A model generated the notes under the pieces. The model was not told the origin of the DNA and searched no databases. It was given only the letters and a program-made list of their open reading frames with translations. This document shows, piece after piece, positions 6,763-14,376 of a stretch of DNA of 15,405 nt; positions within the stretch are counted from its first letter, which is position 1; each line of letters opens with the position of its first letter. Source of the DNA: Betaproteobacteria bacterium (lineage in GTDB: Bacteria; Pseudomonadota; Gammaproteobacteria; Burkholderiales; Thiobacillaceae); NCBI GenBank assembly GCA_020049245.1, contig JAIFLB010000144.1:1-15405 (forward strand), read 5' to 3'. Both the position numbers and the translations under genes were made by a program.

Positions 6763-8697
6763 ATGAGTGATTTCGCCGGAATGGAAGAACTGCTGCAGGA
6801 TTTTCTGCTGGAGGCGGGTGAGTTGTTATCCCAGGTGGATAACAAGCTGGTTGAACTGGAAAAACGGCCGGATGACCACGAACTGCTGAATGACATCTTT
6901 CGGGGGTTTCACACCATCAAGGGGGGCGCCGGATTTCTGAATGCGGAAAATCTGGTTTCACTTTGCCACCGCACTGAAAACCTGTTCGACAAGTTGCGCA
7001 ATGGAGAGTTGAAGCTTTCGACCGGGCTGATGGATGTCATCATGGATGCCACCGGCGTGGTGCGTAATATGTTCGCCGCGCTTTCACAAGCGACCCAGCC
7101 GGAAGCCGCCGATCCGGCGTTGATTGATAGCCTTGAAGCGGCGCTGGCCGGTAAATCGGTGCAGCGCAAAGGCCGAGAGTCGGCAGCAGCAACCCCAATC
7201 CCAGCACCCATTCCAAAGGCCGTCCCGCAACCTGAAAGTCCGTCAGGGGCAGGCAAAGCAGCGGATGAGGTGACGATCGATGACATCAACTGGGACGTTT
7301 TGCATGCGGTTCTGACCGGCACGCCGATCCCGCAGGAAGCCAGCAAGCCGGAGGCAGAGCCGGAACCTGTTTCGGAAGTGGTGTTTCCGGTGGCAGCCGC
7401 GAGCCCGGTTCAGCACGCAGCAATCATCCCGGTGCAAGATTTGCCGACCCAATCGCGGTCCTCAAGTTCTTCCTCAGCGCCGCAGCAGAGTCTGCAAAAA
7501 GAGACCACCATCCGGATCGATACCGCCCGGCTTGACCAGGTACTCAATCTTTCGGGCGAAATCGGTTTGACAAAAAATCGTATTGCCAATCTGAAAACCC
7601 AGATTCTGCATGGCAAGAACGATCAAGAGACTTTCAAGGCATTGGATATCGCAGTAAGCCAACTCGATTTGCTGGTGTCCGACTTGCAGAACGCGGTGAT
7701 GAAAACGCGCATGCAGCCGATCGGCCGTTTGTTCCAGAAATACCCGCGTCTGGCGCGGGATCTCGCGCGGCAACTCGGTAAAGATGTCGAGCTGGTGTTG
7801 TCGGGTGAAGAAACCGAACTTGACAAGACCATGATCGAAGACCTTAACGATCCACTGGTGCATCTTGTCCGTAACGCGGTGGATCATGGCATTGAAAGCA
7901 TCGAAGAACGCGCCTTGTCGCACAAATCGGCGAAAGCGATCGTCACGCTCTCGGCCAGCCAGGTTGGCGATCATATCTATATCGAGATTTCAGATGACGG
8001 CAAGGGCATGCGCCCTGACGTGATCAGGTCGAAAGCAGTTGAAAAAGGCGTCATCGATGCCGAGACCGCGAACAGCATGGATGATCGTCAGAGCCTGCAT
8101 CTTGTTTTCCTGCCCGGTTTTTCGACCAAGGATCAGATTTCCAGCGTCTCCGGGCGCGGGGTCGGCATGGATGTCGTAAAAACCAATATCACCCGGCTCA
8201 ACGGCAAGATCGACGTCATTTCCGTTCCCGGCCAGGGCTCGACTTTCACCATCTCTTTGCCGTTGACGCTGGCCATCCTGCCGGTGCTGGTGGTGCGCCT
8301 GAACAATCAATCGTTCGCGATTCCGCTTTCGATGGTGCGGGAAATCATCCCGATCAAGCAGGAAGAAGTGCAGCGCGTCTCCGGACGCGCCACGATGGTG
8401 GTGCGGGATGAGGTGCTGCCGGTGCGCAGTCTGGCACGACTGATTGGCTGGGAGGCCAAGCAGTCCCCTGCTTTTGGTGTGTTGATGCATGCTTCGGATA
8501 CCACTTTCATCATGGCTGTCGATGGTTTTGTCGGGCGCGACGACGTCGTTATCAAACCTTTGTCGGACATCAAACCGAAAGGTATCGCTGGCGCAACGTT
8601 GTCGGGTGACGGTTCTATCGTCCTGGTACTTGATATGGAAGCCCTGCTCGGCAACAACACCGCTGATACCCCGATGAATCTTTTTGCTCGCGCTTAA
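6763..8697 (+). CDS. cheA: Chemotaxis histidine kinase CheA
   Basis: CheA takes the receptor signal and phosphorylates CheY and, here, probably the two CheV receivers. The 644-residue product has an HPt (P1) domain with the phospho-acceptor H50 in FRGFHTIKGGAGFLN. Next comes a long Pro/Ala/Ser-rich stretch (about 120-245) containing one conserved-looking island, VTIDDINWDVLHAVLTG (170-186). P3 starts near K246 (TTIRIDTARLDQVLNLSGE). The P4 ATPase has N371 (HLVRNAVDHGIE), G1 box DDGKGM (411-416), GFSTKD (452-457) and GRGVGMDVV (464-472). A CheW-like P5 domain fills about 515-644. I see no clear folded P2 domain. The ATG at 6763 follows GGAAGGAG; an upstream ATG at 6730 in frame lacks such a site and adds eleven atypical residues. 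Confidence 0.96.
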   Translation: MSDFAGMEELLQDFLLEAGELLSQVDNKLVELEKRPDDHELLNDIFRGFHTIKGGAGFLNAENLVSLCHRTENLFDKLRNGELKLSTGLMDVIMDATGVVRNMFAALSQATQPEAADPALIDSLEAALAGKSVQRKGRESAAATPIPAPIPKAVPQPESPSGAGKAADEVTIDDINWDVLHAVLTGTPIPQEASKPEAEPEPVSEVVFPVAAASPVQHAAIIPVQDLPTQSRSSSSSSAPQQSLQKETTIRIDTARLDQVLNLSGEIGLTKNRIANLKTQILHGKNDQETFKALDIAVSQLDLLVSDLQNAVMKTRMQPIGRLFQKYPRLARDLARQLGKDVELVLSGEETELDKTMIEDLNDPLVHLVRNAVDHGIESIEERALSHKSAKAIVTLSASQVGDHIYIEISDDGKGMRPDVIRSKAVEKGVIDAETANSMDDRQSLHLVFLPGFSTKDQISSVSGRGVGMDVVKTNITRLNGKIDVISVPGQGSTFTISLPLTLAILPVLVVRLNNQSFAIPLSMVREIIPIKQEEVQRVSGRATMVVRDEVLPVRSLARLIGWEAKQSPAFGVLMHASDTTFIMAVDGFVGRDDVVIKPLSDIKPKGIAGATLSGDGSIVLVLDMEALLGNNTADTPMNLFARA

Positions 8698-8721
8698 TTC
8701 CTTAATTCTTTTGTCTAGCTC

Positions 8722-9939
8722 ATGAGTTCCAACGCCTATATCGCGCGGCAGCCGATCGTTAACGACAAGCACCAGCTGTATGCCTATGAACTGTTGTTCA
8801 GGCATTCGGCAAGCGCACAAAGCGCGCGTATCGATACCGATGTCGATGCAGGCATCACGGTCATTGCCAACGCCCTGCTGAATATGGGTACTGAATGGTT
8901 GCTGAAGGGCAAGTTGGCATTCGTCAACATGGAAGCTTCCATGTTGATGTCGAGTTTTTCGACCCTGCTGCCACCCGAAAAAGTCGTGATCGAAGTGCTC
9001 GAAACGGTTCATGTGACGCCGGAAGTGCTGGAACGTCTGGCTGAGTTGCAGTCGGCTGGATACCGTTTTGCGCTGGATGATTACAGCTATTTGCCGGAAA
9101 CAGAAAAATTGCTCGACTTTGCCAGCTACGTGAAGCTGGATGTGTTGGCGCATACGCCGGCTGAGTTAGCCGATATGGTGCGCAAGATCCGCAAATATCC
9201 AGTCAAGCTGGTTGCCGAAAAGGTGGAAACGCCAGAACAGTTCCGTCATTGCCAGTCGCTTGGATTCGATTTTTTCCAGGGTTACTACTTCGCGCATCCG
9301 GAAAACCTGGCTGCCAAGATCATCAACCCGGTGCACGCAACCGTGGTTCAGTTGCTGGAGATGGTGCGCAAGGAAGCCGATGCGAAGGATCTTGAGGTGA
9401 TGTTCAAAAAAGATGTCGCGCTGACTTTCAAACTTTTGCGCTACATCAACTCAGCCGGTTTCGGCTTGTCCTGTGAAGTGCAGTCCATTCGCCATGCCGT
9501 GAGCATTCTTGGCATGCAGCCGCTGTACCGCTGGTTGACCCTGTTATTGGTCACTGCAGGGGGGGCGCCGACCATGCCGACGCTGGCGCGGACCGCAATT
9601 ACGCGTGGTCGTTTGTGCGAACTGGTGGGCAAGTCGTGCTTGCCCAAAGGCGATCAGGACAACCTGTTCATTGTCGGTGTGTTTTCCCTGTTGCCTGCAT
9701 TCCTTGAAATGCCGATGGAACAAGTGCTGGAACGCATCGTGATTCCGGAAAAAATGATCGATGCGCTGGCAGATCGCACAGGCATTTACGGCCCATTTCT
9801 CTCGCTTGCCGAGGCGGTCGAAAGTGGCGATACCGAGGAGCTGGAAAAGTTGGCGCTTTCGCTGATGATGACGCCGGACAAAATCAGTCAGGCGCATCTC
9901 CAGGCACTGGCCTGGGTTGAGCAGCTCGGTCTCGATTAG
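8722..9939 (+). CDS. EAL-HDOD signalling protein (YuxH/CdgJ-like)
   Basis: A 405-residue protein with an EAL-type domain (about 5-190) followed by an HDOD domain (about 200-400, with FKLLRYINSAGFGL and VSILGMQPLYRW). The EAL signature reads YELLFR. Several metal-site positions appear present (E23, N69, E91, D119-D120, K138, E156, Q176), but loop 6 after the two aspartates is YSYL instead of the usual FGTG. Family members of this layout are generally regarded as degenerate c-di-GMP phosphodiesterases that signal through protein contacts, and the Vibrio relative CdgJ affects motility. Its place 24 bases after cheA suggests co-transcription and a role linking c-di-GMP or stress signals to swimming. 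The SD before the ATG is weak. Catalytic activity cannot be settled from sequence. Confidence 0.87.
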   Translation: MSSNAYIARQPIVNDKHQLYAYELLFRHSASAQSARIDTDVDAGITVIANALLNMGTEWLLKGKLAFVNMEASMLMSSFSTLLPPEKVVIEVLETVHVTPEVLERLAELQSAGYRFALDDYSYLPETEKLLDFASYVKLDVLAHTPAELADMVRKIRKYPVKLVAEKVETPEQFRHCQSLGFDFFQGYYFAHPENLAAKIINPVHATVVQLLEMVRKEADAKDLEVMFKKDVALTFKLLRYINSAGFGLSCEVQSIRHAVSILGMQPLYRWLTLLLVTAGGAPTMPTLARTAITRGRLCELVGKSCLPKGDQDNLFIVGVFSLLPAFLEMPMEQVLERIVIPEKMIDALADRTGIYGPFLSLAEAVESGDTEELEKLALSLMMTPDKISQAHLQALAWVEQLGLD

Positions 9940-9972
9940 ACGGCGTAAGACACCTGGGTTTGCCTTTCAACG

Positions 9973-9989
9973 CAGACTCAGACTCAGAC
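9973..9989. repeat. Short tandem hexamer repeat (CAGACT)
   Basis: CAGACT is repeated nearly three times (CAGACTCAGACTCAGAC) in the 56-base gap between the convergent 3' ends of the EAL-HDOD gene and sixA. It lies outside both reading frames. It could vary in copy number by slippage. No terminator hairpin with a T-run was found in this gap. Confidence 0.6.
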
Positions 9990-9995
9990 CCAAAC

Positions 9996-10448
9996 TCAAA
10001 GCATTTCAGGTGACATCGCCGCCTTCAGGATGGTTTGCGGTTGGCTGCCACGCACCCGGTTAGTCAGCCAGACCAGGCCGCCTTTCTTGATGTTCAAACC
10101 GCGCGTTTCACCGAACAACAACAGGCTTGCCGCTTCACCCAAAGTCGGCTGATGTCCGATTAGCAAAACGCTGCCGCGCGCATCCGGCCAACCTGATGCG
10201 CTTAATATCTGTTCACCCATTGCGCCGGGCGCGATGTTGGCAATGACTTCATAGTCGAGTCCGATCGCATCCGCAGTTTGTAGGGCGCGAACTGCCGGAC
10301 TGACCAGAATGCGGGTTTTTTCGGGCAGTTTTTCGCGTATCCAAAGCGCCATTTTTTCAGCCTGTTTTTGGCCCTTCGCAGTGAGCGCCCGCGCCATATC
10401 GTTGTCGCCATCCTGCGCGTCAGCATGCCGCCAGAGGATTAGATCCAT
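9996..10448 (-). CDS. sixA: SixA-like phosphohistidine phosphatase
   Basis: A 150-residue member of the histidine phosphatase (phosphoglycerate-mutase-like) superfamily, close in size to SixA, which removes phosphate from histidines such as those of HPt domains or the nitrogen PTS. The catalytic RH(A) signature is at the N-terminus (LILWRHADA: R7, H8). A third active-site arginine lies in SPAVRALQTAD (R54), and the second histidine in LLIGHQPTLG (H99). It is the last gene of the minus-strand cluster, 79 bases after the AIM24-family gene, and converges with the chemotaxis operon. The SD is weak. A partner cannot be named; CheA's HPt domain next door is one candidate by proximity only. Confidence 0.88.
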   Translation of the reverse strand: MDLILWRHADAQDGDNDMARALTAKGQKQAEKMALWIREKLPEKTRILVSPAVRALQTADAIGLDYEVIANIAPGAMGEQILSASGWPDARGSVLLIGHQPTLGEAASLLLFGETRGLNIKKGGLVWLTNRVRGSQPQTILKAAMSPEML

Positions 10449-10527
10449 CGTATTTTCAGTAAAAAAGTGAAGAAGATAATTCGGTCATGTTACGAAACCA
10501 TGAAACTCCAATGCTTGAAGCCAGACA

Positions 10528-11313
10528 TCACTTGTCGCCATGCAGGAAGCCGCCGAGCAAGGAGCCTTCTTCCGTCTGTTTGCCGCCCGTCTTCGGCGCC
10601 GCCGCCAGCACCCGGTTCGCCAGGCGCGAGAATGGCAGCGTTTGCAACCAGACTCTGCCGGGGCCGGTTAGCCGGGCATGAAACAAACCCTCGCCACCGA
10701 ACAAAGCGGTCTTGATCTTGCCGACATATTGAATATCCAGATCGATCGAGGGCTGCATTGCAGCAATGCAGCCGGTGTCGACACGCAGGATCTCGCCAGA
10801 GGCCAGGCTTCTCTCGATCACCAAGCCGCCGGCATGCAAGAACACCATGCCATCGCCTTCCAGCTTCTGCAGGATGAAACCCTCGCCACCAAAGAAGCCG
10901 ACGCCGAGCCGCTGTTGAAAGGCGATGCCGAGTGAAACGCCTTTTGCGGCGCAAAGAAACGCATCTTTCTGGCACAGCAGCGTGCCTCCGATCTGGCGCA
11001 GATCAACTGCCACAATCTTGCCCGGATAGGGCGCGGCGAATGCGACTTTGCGCTTGCCGGGCGCCGTGTTGGCGTAAATCGTGGTGAACAGGGATTCTCC
11101 GGTCAGCAAACGTTTTCCCGCGCCCACCAGCTTGCCGATGAAATTGGAACTGGATTTGGAGCTGTCGCCGAACACGGTTTCCAACTCGATGCCATCTTGC
11201 ATGAACATCATCATGCCGGCTTCGCCAACTGCGGCTTCCTGCGGATCGAGTTCGATTTCAACGTATTGCATGTCGTTGCCGAAGATTTCGTAATCAATGC
11301 TATCCATCGTCAT
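10528..11313 (-). CDS. AIM24 / TIGR00266 family protein
   Basis: A 261-residue protein of the AIM24 (TIGR00266, formerly DUF124) family, made of repeated beta-strand segments that form a TRAP-like fold. Biochemical function in bacteria is not established. Typical features are the early MQYVEIELDPQEAAVGEAG segment, a glycine-rich centre (GVGFFGGEGFILQKLEGDG), and a second GG-EG copy (ALFGGEGLFHARLTGPG) followed by a WLQTLPFSRLA block. The tail is Gly/Lys-rich. The ATG at 11313 has AAGGAG seven bases upstream; an ATG two codons later is less well placed. It follows the DUF2285-family gene by 36 bases and is probably co-transcribed with it. No signal peptide is seen, so it is likely cytoplasmic. 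Confidence 0.85.
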   Translation of the reverse strand: MTMDSIDYEIFGNDMQYVEIELDPQEAAVGEAGMMMFMQDGIELETVFGDSSKSSSNFIGKLVGAGKRLLTGESLFTTIYANTAPGKRKVAFAAPYPGKIVAVDLRQIGGTLLCQKDAFLCAAKGVSLGIAFQQRLGVGFFGGEGFILQKLEGDGMVFLHAGGLVIERSLASGEILRVDTGCIAAMQPSIDLDIQYVGKIKTALFGGEGLFHARLTGPGRVWLQTLPFSRLANRVLAAAPKTGGKQTEEGSLLGGFLHGDK

Positions 11314-11349
11314 CGGAAGCTCCTTCTGTGGGATGCAATGGGTGTTGAG

Positions 11350-12078
11350 CTAGTTGCGTGGCGCGGGTTGCAGCATGAGCAGGCGGCGATATCCGCCATC
11401 GCGCATGGCAATGGCTGCTTCAACTAACACTTCCAGCCCGGTTGCATGCAAGTTGAGCGCTTGTGCGATTTTCGGCAGCGCTTCGCTGGCTGCCAGTGCA
11501 TCCAGAATTCGCAACTGAGTCAGCCAGATGGGAGCGCCTTCACGCAGGTTGCGCGGCGCTGGATTACCTGTGCCGGCAAGCCGAATGCTGGCGGCAATCA
11601 GGCGATGTTTGGCGGCTTCAAGTTGCGCCGGTAGCGGCAGTGCAAGGTCAAAGATCAACGCCAATCTGTCTGGCGACGGCACAAATCCGGGACTCTCTAT
11701 GGCTGCGACCTGAATTGGAAATTCCCGCCAGCTCAATGAGTCAGGCAGCAGGATGGCGGGATCGATGGGAAATTTGCGAAACCCCCACTTGGCGCCCAGC
11801 CAACATTCAATCAAAACCTGATCGTTTTCACCCGGACAGATTTCACTGCCGCAGGTGGCGATTTCTGCTTCTGCCCGCCAGGCGCGCGGGTCTTGTTTCC
11901 ATTTGAAGAAATCACGCTGCGGCGGTGCGCCGTAAGCTTCCTCAAGTTGCTGCCAGAGGGTGATGAACTCAGCGTAATCAGCCTGATAGGCTGGGTTGCG
12001 GCGCAAGAACTGCCAGGCCCAGCCGGCTAGATCGAGCTGTTGGCAATACGCGTAGTCCGCTTCCTGTCGCCAATCCAT
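11350..12078 (-). CDS. DUF2285 / transcriptional-regulator-domain family protein
   Basis: A 242-residue protein with two recognisable ends. The N-terminus (MDWRQEADYAYC, then LAGWAWQFLRRNPAYQADY) matches the short regulator-like domain that opens with DWR and contains WEFLRRNP in relatives. The C-terminus (WLTQLRILDALAASEALPKIAQAL, ending RDGGYRRLL) matches the DUF2285 helical region. Relatives are common on integrative and conjugative elements of Proteobacteria, where some activate excision genes. No DNA-binding specificity can be read here. The middle has two Trp-rich strands and a single FPIDPAILLPDS block typical of the family. The ATG at 12078 is preferred; a TTG at 12090 would overlap the upstream lipoprotein stop. 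The SD is weak, which suggests coupling to the lipoprotein gene 8 bases upstream. No integrase or transfer gene is nearby. Confidence 0.7.
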   Translation of the reverse strand: MDWRQEADYAYCQQLDLAGWAWQFLRRNPAYQADYAEFITLWQQLEEAYGAPPQRDFFKWKQDPRAWRAEAEIATCGSEICPGENDQVLIECWLGAKWGFRKFPIDPAILLPDSLSWREFPIQVAAIESPGFVPSPDRLALIFDLALPLPAQLEAAKHRLIAASIRLAGTGNPAPRNLREGAPIWLTQLRILDALAASEALPKIAQALNLHATGLEVLVEAAIAMRDGGYRRLLMLQPAPRN

Positions 12079-12086
12079 GCGTAGCT

Positions 12087-12806
12087 TCAAAGTGGCATGA
12101 AGGCGAAAGCGGCTGCGTTCTGGAACACCCGGCTGATCGAGCGATTGCTGCGATCTTCAACGATCAAGGCGAGCAAGTCCTGTTGCGCGATCAGCTTGCC
12201 GAATTCGCGTTCGAAGCTGAGGTTGGCCACTTCGCCGTCCATGCTGTTGCTGATCAATAGCGCCGCGCCAGTGGGCAGCTTCGCGTTGGACAGTTTCCAT
12301 ACGGCGACTTCAAGATTGCGGGCACTGTTGTAGAGTTTCTGGGCGGACAAGGTGTCGGTCAGAAAGAAATCGGTTTTGTGATCGTAGGATGCCATCAACA
12401 TGCTGATCAGTGCCGTCATGAAAGTCTGCACACGATCTCCGCTGTAGTCCTCGACGAAGGTCAGCTTGAAATTTTCTTCCCAACTCGGAATTGGCTGCGA
12501 CTTATCAAGCCAGTGCGGGATCAAACCGAAAATATGATCGCAAGCTGCAACGGCGGAGGGGTGGCCTGACTTGCGAAATTCCTGCGGATTTCGGCGATAC
12601 AGCTTCTCTCCGATCAAGCGCAGGCTTTTCAATCCCTCACGCTGATTGATCTCCGCCAGCATGTCGACTTCACTCTTGACGAGATTGGCTGCTTTGAAGG
12701 CGCGGGCGCTACTCGCACCATCCTTGCGCTGAATTTCCTGGCTGGCGCAACCCGCCAGGCCGACAAGAAATAAGAGTCCTAGATAGAACGGTGTCCTTAA
12801 GCCCAC
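12087..12806 (-). CDS. Uncharacterised lipoprotein
   Basis: A 239-residue protein with a lipoprotein signal peptide: R4, a hydrophobic stretch LGLLFLVGLAG (9-19), and the lipobox LAG-C with the lipid-modified Cys at 20. Position +2 is Ala, which favours the outer membrane. The mature part is mixed helical, with a central SWEENFKLTFVEDYSGDRV region and a hydrophobic end (FQNAAAFAFMPL). I recognise no domain or catalytic motif. The start is GTG at 12806; no ATG in frame precedes the signal peptide and the SD is poor. It is the first gene of the minus-strand group with the DUF2285-family, AIM24 and SixA genes, and diverges from sat. Function is unknown. Confidence 0.8.
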   Translation of the reverse strand: MGLRTPFYLGLLFLVGLAGCASQEIQRKDGASSARAFKAANLVKSEVDMLAEINQREGLKSLRLIGEKLYRRNPQEFRKSGHPSAVAACDHIFGLIPHWLDKSQPIPSWEENFKLTFVEDYSGDRVQTFMTALISMLMASYDHKTDFFLTDTLSAQKLYNSARNLEVAVWKLSNAKLPTGAALLISNSMDGEVANLSFEREFGKLIAQQDLLALIVEDRSNRSISRVFQNAAAFAFMPL

Positions 12807-12921
12807 TTTGGGTATCCACAGATGAGTGTGATTTTGATTGTAGCCAGCCTTGGAAGTGCTTGCGCAAGGGAAAACCTAGTTGAGTCGGGGGTTATTAGGA
12901 CGGTCTTATCCCAAAAAAAAT

Positions 12922-12939
12922 TTATTTGCAAAGAAATAA
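12922..12939. repeat. AT-rich inverted repeat upstream of sat
   Basis: TTATTT (12922-12927) and AAATAA (12934-12939) are perfect inverted arms around GCAAAG, directly after a run of eight A residues. The repeat sits in the 223-base divergent gap between the lipoprotein gene and sat, about 30 bases upstream of the best sat promoter candidate. It may be an operator or simply AT-rich upstream DNA that helps promoter activity. The rest of this gap holds no gene. Confidence 0.4.
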
Positions 12940-12966
12940 GTCTGATTAGTTTGCGAGGAAGGCGGG

Positions 12967-12975
12967 TGCTATTCT
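12967..12975 (+). promoter_or_regulatory. Possible extended -10 promoter element for sat
   Basis: TGCTATTCT fits an extended -10 (TG-N-TATTCT) for the housekeeping sigma factor, with AT-rich DNA upstream and a start point near 12982, about 48 bases before the sat ATG. The matching -35 is poor (TTAGTT, spacing 18). This is a weak pattern match and other promoters in the gap are possible. Confidence 0.3.
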
Positions 12976-13029
12976 CGCCGCCCATTCGGCTTATCAGCCT
13001 TTTCTAATCTATACCTTTTAGGAGCCAGC

Positions 13030-14247
13030 ATGTCCCGTCTTGTGAACCCCCACGGTGGTGGCGAACTCAAGCCTCTTCTGCTTGAAGGCGCTGCGCGTGA
13101 AGCTGAACTGGCACGCGCCCAGTCACTGCCCAAGATCAAGATGTCCTCCCGCGAGACCGGCGATCTGATCATGATGGGTATTGGCGGCTTTACTCCGCTG
13201 GATGGCTTCATGACGCATGCCGACTGGGCTGGCGTTTGCGACGGTTACAAGATGGCCAATGGCCTGTTCTGGCCGATCCCGGTCACCCTGTCGACTGATG
13301 CCAATACCGCGCAGACTTTGAGCCTGGGACAGGATGTCGCGCTGGTGAACTGCGATAGCGACGAAATCATGGGCACCATGAAGGTGACCGAGATTTATGG
13401 TATCGATAAAGGTCATGAATGCATGATGGTCTACAAGACCACCGATATTGCCCACCCCGGCGTCAAGATGGTGATGGATCAGGGTGCGATCAACCTGGCT
13501 GGTCCGGTCAAGGTGTTGTCCACCGGCACCTTCAAGGAAGAGTACGGCGATCAGTTCATGACCCCCGCCGAAACCCGCGAAGCCTTCAAGAAGGCGGGCT
13601 GGTCGAAGGTTGCCGCGTTCCAGACGCGTAATCCGATGCATCGTTCGCACGAATACCTGGCGAAGATCGCCATCGAAACCATGGACGGCGTGCTGATCCA
13701 CTCGCTTCTGGGTGCATTGAAGCCGGGTGATATCCCCGCCGAAGTGCGTTCCGAAGCGATCAGCGTGCTGGTCGACAACTACTTCGCACCCAACACCGTG
13801 ATCCAGGCGGGCTACCCGCTCGATATGCGTTATGCCGGTCCGCGTGAAGCGCTGTTGCACGCGCTGTTCCGTCAGAACTATGGCTGCTCACACCTGATCG
13901 TTGGTCGTGACCACGCCGGTGTCGGTGACTACTACGGCCCATTCGACGCACAGAAAATCTTCGACGAAATTCCCGCCGGATCGCTCGAAACCACCAACAT
14001 GAACATCGACTGGACCTTCTGGTGCAACAAGTGCGGTGGCATGGCCTCGCAACGCACCTGCCCGCACACCAAGGACGATCGCATCCTGCTGTCCGGAACC
14101 AAGGTTCGCGCGATGTTGTCGGAGGGCCAGGATTTGCCGGTCGAGTTCAGCCGTCCGGAAGTCGCCAAGGTGCTGCAGAAGTATTACGCCAGCCTCACCG
14201 CAGAACAAAACGTCAAAGTGGAACTCAAGGGTCATTCGGCCGCTTGA
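13030..14247 (+). CDS. sat: Sulfate adenylyltransferase (ATP sulfurylase) Sat
   Basis: Sat interconverts APS plus pyrophosphate with sulfate plus ATP. With aprBA alongside it would run toward ATP in sulfur oxidation. The 405-residue protein is of the single-subunit dissimilatory type, not CysDN. Motifs are the nucleotide-binding QTRNPMHRSHE (198-208) and GRDHAGVG (292-299). The cysteine/histidine cluster C332, C335, C344, H346 (CNKCGGMASQRTCPH) resembles the zinc site known in some bacterial ATP sulfurylases. An N-terminal PUA-like domain (about 1-165) precedes the catalytic domain. There is no APS kinase domain at the C-terminus. AGGAG five bases before the ATG supports the start. aprB follows after a 140-base spacer with repeats. 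Confidence 0.97.
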   Translation: MSRLVNPHGGGELKPLLLEGAAREAELARAQSLPKIKMSSRETGDLIMMGIGGFTPLDGFMTHADWAGVCDGYKMANGLFWPIPVTLSTDANTAQTLSLGQDVALVNCDSDEIMGTMKVTEIYGIDKGHECMMVYKTTDIAHPGVKMVMDQGAINLAGPVKVLSTGTFKEEYGDQFMTPAETREAFKKAGWSKVAAFQTRNPMHRSHEYLAKIAIETMDGVLIHSLLGALKPGDIPAEVRSEAISVLVDNYFAPNTVIQAGYPLDMRYAGPREALLHALFRQNYGCSHLIVGRDHAGVGDYYGPFDAQKIFDEIPAGSLETTNMNIDWTFWCNKCGGMASQRTCPHTKDDRILLSGTKVRAMLSEGQDLPVEFSRPEVAKVLQKYYASLTAEQNVKVELKGHSAA

Positions 14248-14248
14248 C

Positions 14249-14262
14249 TTTAGGATTTAGGA
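14249..14262. repeat. Tandem 7-base direct repeat after sat
   Basis: TTTAGGA occurs twice without a gap, starting one base after the sat stop codon. The first copy also lies next to the left arm of the following inverted repeat. Function is unknown. Confidence 0.55.
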
Positions 14263-14263
14263 C

Positions 14264-14316
14264 CCGAGCCCTCCGGAAGCGGATTCGCGATACGCCCCGG
14301 TCAAGGTTGGGCTCGG
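14264..14316. repeat. Long-loop inverted repeat in the sat-aprB spacer
   Basis: CCGAGCCC (14264-14271) and GGGCTCGG (14309-14316) pair perfectly over 8 bases, enclosing 37 bases that contain a smaller CCGG/CCGG pairing. The right arm is followed by TTATTCTG, too poor in T for a clear intrinsic terminator. The structure could partly terminate or process the sat-aprBA transcript and so set the ratio of Sat to AprBA. Confidence 0.5.
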
Positions 14317-14362
14317 TTATTCTGAATGGACCGCGTGGTTAGATAAAACCATTGAGCGCGGA

Positions 14363-14376
14363 TTGTTAGCTAACAA
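14363..14376. promoter_or_regulatory. 14-base perfect palindrome touching the aprB ribosome-binding site
   Basis: TTGTTAGCTAACAA is identical to its reverse complement. Its last two A residues form the start of the aprB Shine-Dalgarno AAGGAG (14375-14380), and the aprB ATG is 11 bases further on. It could be an operator for a dimeric regulator. It could also weakly mask the ribosome-binding site in RNA, but a hairpin with so short a loop would be unstable. The regulator, if any, is unknown. Confidence 0.5.

Noticed and set aside
7990..9153. A 387-codon open frame on the minus strand opposite cheA and the EAL-HDOD gene
   Set aside because: It lies wholly antisense to two strongly supported genes, spans their gene boundary, is rich in His, Gln and Arg as expected for a shadow frame, and resembles no family I know.
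9940..9995. Intrinsic terminator between the convergent EAL-HDOD and sixA genes
   Set aside because: GGGTTTG and CCCAAAC nearby are not inverted complements, and there is no stem followed by a T-run.
12807..13029. A small gene in the divergent gap upstream of sat
   Set aside because: A frame of about 60 codons is open at 12822-13007, but it has no good ribosome-binding site, runs over the likely promoter region and resembles nothing known.
13123..13860. A 245-codon open frame on the minus strand opposite sat
   Set aside because: Antisense to a clear ATP sulfurylase gene with intact motifs, with low-complexity His/Gly/Asp composition and no family resemblance.
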